Origin: Chloroflexota bacterium
Lineage (GTDB): Bacteria > Chloroflexota > Anaerolineae > Promineifilales > Promineifilaceae
Length of the DNA: 17,693 nucleotides
Direction of reading: 5' to 3'
Assembly (NCBI GenBank): GCA_020353135.1
Contig: CP070688.1
Location: forward strand, 3,019,699 to 3,037,391
Position numbers and translations under genes: made by a program. This document shows positions 15,165 to 17,693 of this stretch, in pieces. Positions within the stretch are counted from its first letter, which is position 1; every line of letters begins with the position of its first letter. The notes beneath the pieces are model-generated. The model had not been told where the DNA came from. It saw only the letters and a list, made by a program, of their open reading frames with translations, and did not search any database.

Positions 15165-16340
15165 ATGTTGCCATTGGCTGGAATCACCGTTGTTTCGCTG
15201 GAGGTGGCCGTCGCCGCTCCTTTCGCTTCGCGCCAATTAGCCGATTTGGGAGCGCGGGTGATCAAAGTCGAGCGGCCGGGTGTTGGAGACTTCGCCAGAG
15301 GTTATGATCAGGAAGCCAGGGGCTTATCAAGTCACTTCGTCTGGACCAATCGAAGCAAAGAATCGCTAACGCTCAACCTTAAGACTGAAGCCGGCAAACA
15401 GATCCTAAAAAAGCTGCTAAAACGGGCCGATGTCTTTATACACAACCTTGGCCCTGGAGCGGTCGATAGGCTGGGATTCAGCGCTGAGCGCCTGGTCGCC
15501 GATAATCCACAGTTGATAAACTGCGCCATTTCAGGCTACGGTGCCAGCGGTCCGTATCGCGAAAAAAAAGCGTACGATCTACTCATTCAGGCCGAGGCGG
15601 GCTTCTTATCGCTCACCGGTACGCCTGAAACACCATCCAAGGCGGGCGTGTCCGTTGCCGACATCGCCGCCGGGATGTACGCCTACAGCGGCATCCTGAC
15701 CGCCCTCCTCACCCGCCACCAGACAGGTAGTGGGTCGACGATTGAAGTGTCGATGCTGGAGGCGCTTGGCGAATGGATGGGCTTCCCGCTTTATTACGCT
15801 CTTGGCGGCAAGTCGCCGCGCCGGCATGGCGCCAGCCATGCTTCAATCGCCCCCTATGGTCCGTTTGCCGCCGGCGATGGCGGATATGTCATCCTTGGCG
15901 TCCAAAACGAATATGAATGGCAGCGATTTTGCGAGACCGTTTTGCAGCGGCCGGCGCTAGCGAAAGATGAACGCTTCGCCGGCAATCCTCATCGCGTGGC
16001 CCATCGCCATGTTCTACAGGAGCTGATCGAGGACGTTTTTTGTCGATCAACGCGCAGTGAAATCATTTCCCGTCTGGAGCAAGCCGGCATCGCCAACGCC
16101 GAAATGCGGACGATGGAGATGTTTCTCGACCACCCACAGTTGGCGGCACGTGAAAGGTGGCGAGAGGTTTCGTCGCCTGCTGGAGATCTTCCGGCGCTTT
16201 TACCGCCGGCAACGATGTCCGGCGTGAAACCAGTATTCAAACCCATTCCGGCGCTGGGCGAACACACGGACGCGATCTTGACCGAACTTGGCTACGAAGA
16301 GGCGGACATAGCCCAGCTTCGAGCCGACCAGGTCTTGTGA
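15165..16340 (+). CDS. Class III CoA-transferase, CaiB/BaiF family
   Basis: 391 residues, the family's normal length. It opens with a G-I-T-V-V-S-L-E strand, then LADLGARVIKVERPG (25-39), a Rossmann-type start, NLGPGAVDRLG (94-104) and SGYGASGPY (123-131). D138 in KKAYDLLIQAEAG is the expected catalytic aspartate (D169 in formyl-CoA transferase) that forms the acyl-anhydride and aspartyl-CoA adducts. It moves CoA between two carboxylic acids in the cytoplasm. Family members activate itaconate, mesaconate or citramalate with succinyl-CoA; that is the favoured role here because CitE, MaoC and fumarase-type genes share the operon (inference). It begins 12 bp after the dehydrogenase stop. Confidence 0.9.
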   Translation: MLPLAGITVVSLEVAVAAPFASRQLADLGARVIKVERPGVGDFARGYDQEARGLSSHFVWTNRSKESLTLNLKTEAGKQILKKLLKRADVFIHNLGPGAVDRLGFSAERLVADNPQLINCAISGYGASGPYREKKAYDLLIQAEAGFLSLTGTPETPSKAGVSVADIAAGMYAYSGILTALLTRHQTGSGSTIEVSMLEALGEWMGFPLYYALGGKSPRRHGASHASIAPYGPFAAGDGGYVILGVQNEYEWQRFCETVLQRPALAKDERFAGNPHRVAHRHVLQELIEDVFCRSTRSEIISRLEQAGIANAEMRTMEMFLDHPQLAARERWREVSSPAGDLPALLPPATMSGVKPVFKPIPALGEHTDAILTELGYEEADIAQLRADQVL

Positions 16341-16366
16341 GCTAGAAGAAAAGGAGAGAAGTCACA

Positions 16367-16873
16367 ATGACGATGAAAGAAGGATGGAGCGGCCGTGTCT
16401 ATGAGGATTTTGAAGTCGGCGACGTTTATCAGCATCCTCTCGGCCGCACGGTAACGCAAACCGACAATATCTGGTTCACCCTTTTGACCGTGAATCCCAA
16501 CCCCATACATTTTGACGCCCACTATGCCTCCCAGACTTCCTTCGGAAGACCGCTGGTCGATTCCACCTTTACCCTGGCCCTGGTAACTGGGTTGTCGGTG
16601 AGCGATGTTTCGCAGAATGGAATCAATCTTGGCTGGGACGAGATCCAGCTGCCGGCACCGGTCTATGAAGGTGATACCATCTATGCCCAGAGCGAGGTAT
16701 TGCTCAAGCGGGAGTCGAAGTCCAATCCAGACCGGGGGATCATCCAGGTCAAGACCACTGGCTATAACCAAGAGGGAACTACGGTCCTCACCTTCAAAAG
16801 AAGTATCATGGTCTACAAACGGGGGCATGTGCCGCATATGCCCAGACCAAGTGTCAAAGCTCCCGACGAATGA
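16367..16873 (+). CDS. MaoC-type (R)-specific hydratase, single hot-dog domain, FkbR2-like clade
   Basis: 168 residues with one hot-dog fold. GRTVTQTDNIWF (26-37) and NPNPIHFD (43-50) mark the overhanging-loop region, followed by LVDSTFTLALVTGLSVSD. In canonical MaoC/hydratase 2 proteins this motif reads G-D-x-N-P-x-H with catalytic Asp and His. Here H48 is kept but the Asp position is N43, a feature I believe belongs to the FkbR2-like subgroup. It probably adds water to an enoyl-CoA, by context itaconyl-CoA or mesaconyl-CoA giving citramalyl-CoA (inference). It is the last gene of the operon, with a strong SD (AAGGAGAG, eight bases upstream of the ATG). Confidence 0.85.
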   Translation: MTMKEGWSGRVYEDFEVGDVYQHPLGRTVTQTDNIWFTLLTVNPNPIHFDAHYASQTSFGRPLVDSTFTLALVTGLSVSDVSQNGINLGWDEIQLPAPVYEGDTIYAQSEVLLKRESKSNPDRGIIQVKTTGYNQEGTTVLTFKRSIMVYKRGHVPHMPRPSVKAPDE

Positions 16874-17048
16874 ACAGCCTTTACCTGATGCGCTGATCTT
16901 GGAACCGTTCCACTAGGCGCGATAACGGCAAAAGATGCGTGGGCGGCGGTCCCGTAGTTCCAGTCCCCAGGAAACATTCATCGATTCGGCCCGCACGAAT
17001 GCAAGTTCACTTCCGTCTCCGGCCGCTGTTTCAGTGTACGATGCGTCT
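16874..17048. other. Spacer between the MaoC gene and the DUF3179 gene
   Basis: 175 bases. I see no hairpin with a T-run that would end the operon, and no clear promoter pair for the DUF3179 gene. Confidence 0.4.
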
Positions 17049-17693
17049 ATGAGACTCAGGCTACTATGGACAGTTGGCTCGTTTTCTCTGCTGTTGGCCG
17101 CCTGCTCCACTTCAGCGCCTTCGATCTCGGAGGCACCCGTAGCGAACATGACTTCATCACCCAACCTTAATGACGCGCCGGGCGTGCATGAGGCGACGCC
17201 AAAACTTGCCGACTGCCCTGAACTAGGAGCGCAGGCACCCGTCATTCAGCCTGTCGAGCAGATTGACCTGGACCGGGTTCCGGAAGTTGACACAGACCAG
17301 CACAGCGTTCCTTTGGATGAGATCATCTTTGATTCGTTCAGGTCTACCAACCGGGCCGTACCCTTGACGAGCGTCCAACCGGACCTGATCCGATCTCTGA
17401 GGGATGCCATCCCGCCAATCTACGAGCCGCGCTTCGTATCGGTCGCCGAATCTGACAGATGGTTGGGCGGTTCTGACATCGTGCTGGGCTATGCCGATGG
17501 CGGCGAGGCCTTTGCCGGTTATGGCGAAAGCCTCAATGCCGGCGGCCGGTTCTTCTTCCCGGTTTCCGATGCCGGCCGCGATCCGAGGCTCGAACCGGGC
17601 GAGATCGTATTAGGCCTTTCGATTGAAGATACTCGCCGGGCTTACCCGCTGGGCCTGCTGGGCGATGTGGTTGCGCAAGATAAGCTTGGGTCG
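17049..17693 (+). CDS. DUF3179 lipoprotein, 5' part (cut by window edge)
   Basis: 215 codons are visible, open to the window end. The N-terminus is a lipoprotein signal with L-A-A-C19. A low-complexity stretch follows to about residue 90, then DAIPPIYEPRFVSVAE and DIVLGYADGGEA, and near the edge EIVLGLSIEDTRRAYPLGLL. This matches the start of DUF3179, where I-P-x-x-x-x-P-x-F-V-S and V-L-G-x-x-x-x-G-x-A-x-A-Y-P are typical. The first V-L-G repeat has a damaged A-Y-P part (A-G-Y-G), so the domain seems to begin with a degenerate half-copy. Function is unknown; the protein should sit outside the cell, lipid-anchored. No clear SD is seen before the ATG at 17049. Confidence 0.75.
   Translation, partial: MRLRLLWTVGSFSLLLAACSTSAPSISEAPVANMTSSPNLNDAPGVHEATPKLADCPELGAQAPVIQPVEQIDLDRVPEVDTDQHSVPLDEIIFDSFRSTNRAVPLTSVQPDLIRSLRDAIPPIYEPRFVSVAESDRWLGGSDIVLGYADGGEAFAGYGESLNAGGRFFFPVSDAGRDPRLEPGEIVLGLSIEDTRRAYPLGLLGDVVAQDKLGS

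Noticed and set aside
16913..17245. A minus-strand open frame of 110 codons opposite the DUF3179 lipoprotein
   Set aside because: The plus strand has a lipobox signal peptide and the DUF3179 motifs; the minus frame has no SD and no known features.
1..17693. CRISPR arrays, tRNA or rRNA genes, insertion sequences, integrases, toxin-antitoxin or phage-defence genes
   Set aside because: I looked for regularly spaced repeats, cloverleaf-like stretches and transposase or integrase motifs and saw none.

Overview
The window looks like a chromosomal piece of a moderately high-GC, free-living bacterium, most probably a member of the Chloroflexota (Anaerolineae-like). This is an inference from gene content seen by eye: a lipoprotein with a TP-rich linker, SdrD_B-like blocks and an NBR1-type Ig-like domain, a LolA-like/DUF4367-like protein next to a MacB-type ABC exporter, a DUF3179 lipoprotein, and a DsbA-NhaA fusion. 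I see no rRNA, tRNA, CRISPR array, insertion sequence, integrase or phage gene.

Layout. Left end, minus strand (1-2419): a peroxiredoxin followed by a partial gene encoding a DsbA/thioredoxin-like domain fused to the N-terminus of an NhaA Na+/H+ antiporter. A roughly 390-bp divergent intergenic region follows. On the plus strand (2812-6105) come a membrane-anchored LolA-like protein and a single-chain ABC exporter of the MacB/FtsX type. The exporter converges, with only 4 bp between, on a minus-strand L-fucose-isomerase-like enzyme (6110-7765). Next, also on the minus strand, are a multidomain surface lipoprotein (8023-9801), a two-domain VOC (glyoxalase-fold) protein with its own promoter, strong SD and textbook rho-independent terminator (10058-11080), and a short membrane ORF that looks like a severed N-terminus of an M28-type peptidase (11078-11452).

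The most coherent system is a tightly packed plus-strand operon (11603-16873): CitE-type beta-hydroxyacyl-CoA lyase, class I fumarase-type hydro-lyase alpha and beta subunits, acyl-CoA dehydrogenase, class III (CaiB/BaiF) CoA-transferase, and a MaoC-type hydratase. This is the full set of steps expected for breaking down a branched C5 dicarboxylate (itaconate, mesaconate, citramalate or methylsuccinate) through citramalyl-CoA to acetyl-CoA and pyruvate. The fumarase pair would be a plausible mesaconase. The substrate assignment is an inference. The right edge carries the start of a DUF3179 lipoprotein.

Beyond genes, the palindrome CGGCCG is strikingly over-represented throughout (about 65 copies by eye count), and an imperfect palindrome overlaps the promoter of the VOC gene, which suggests an operator.
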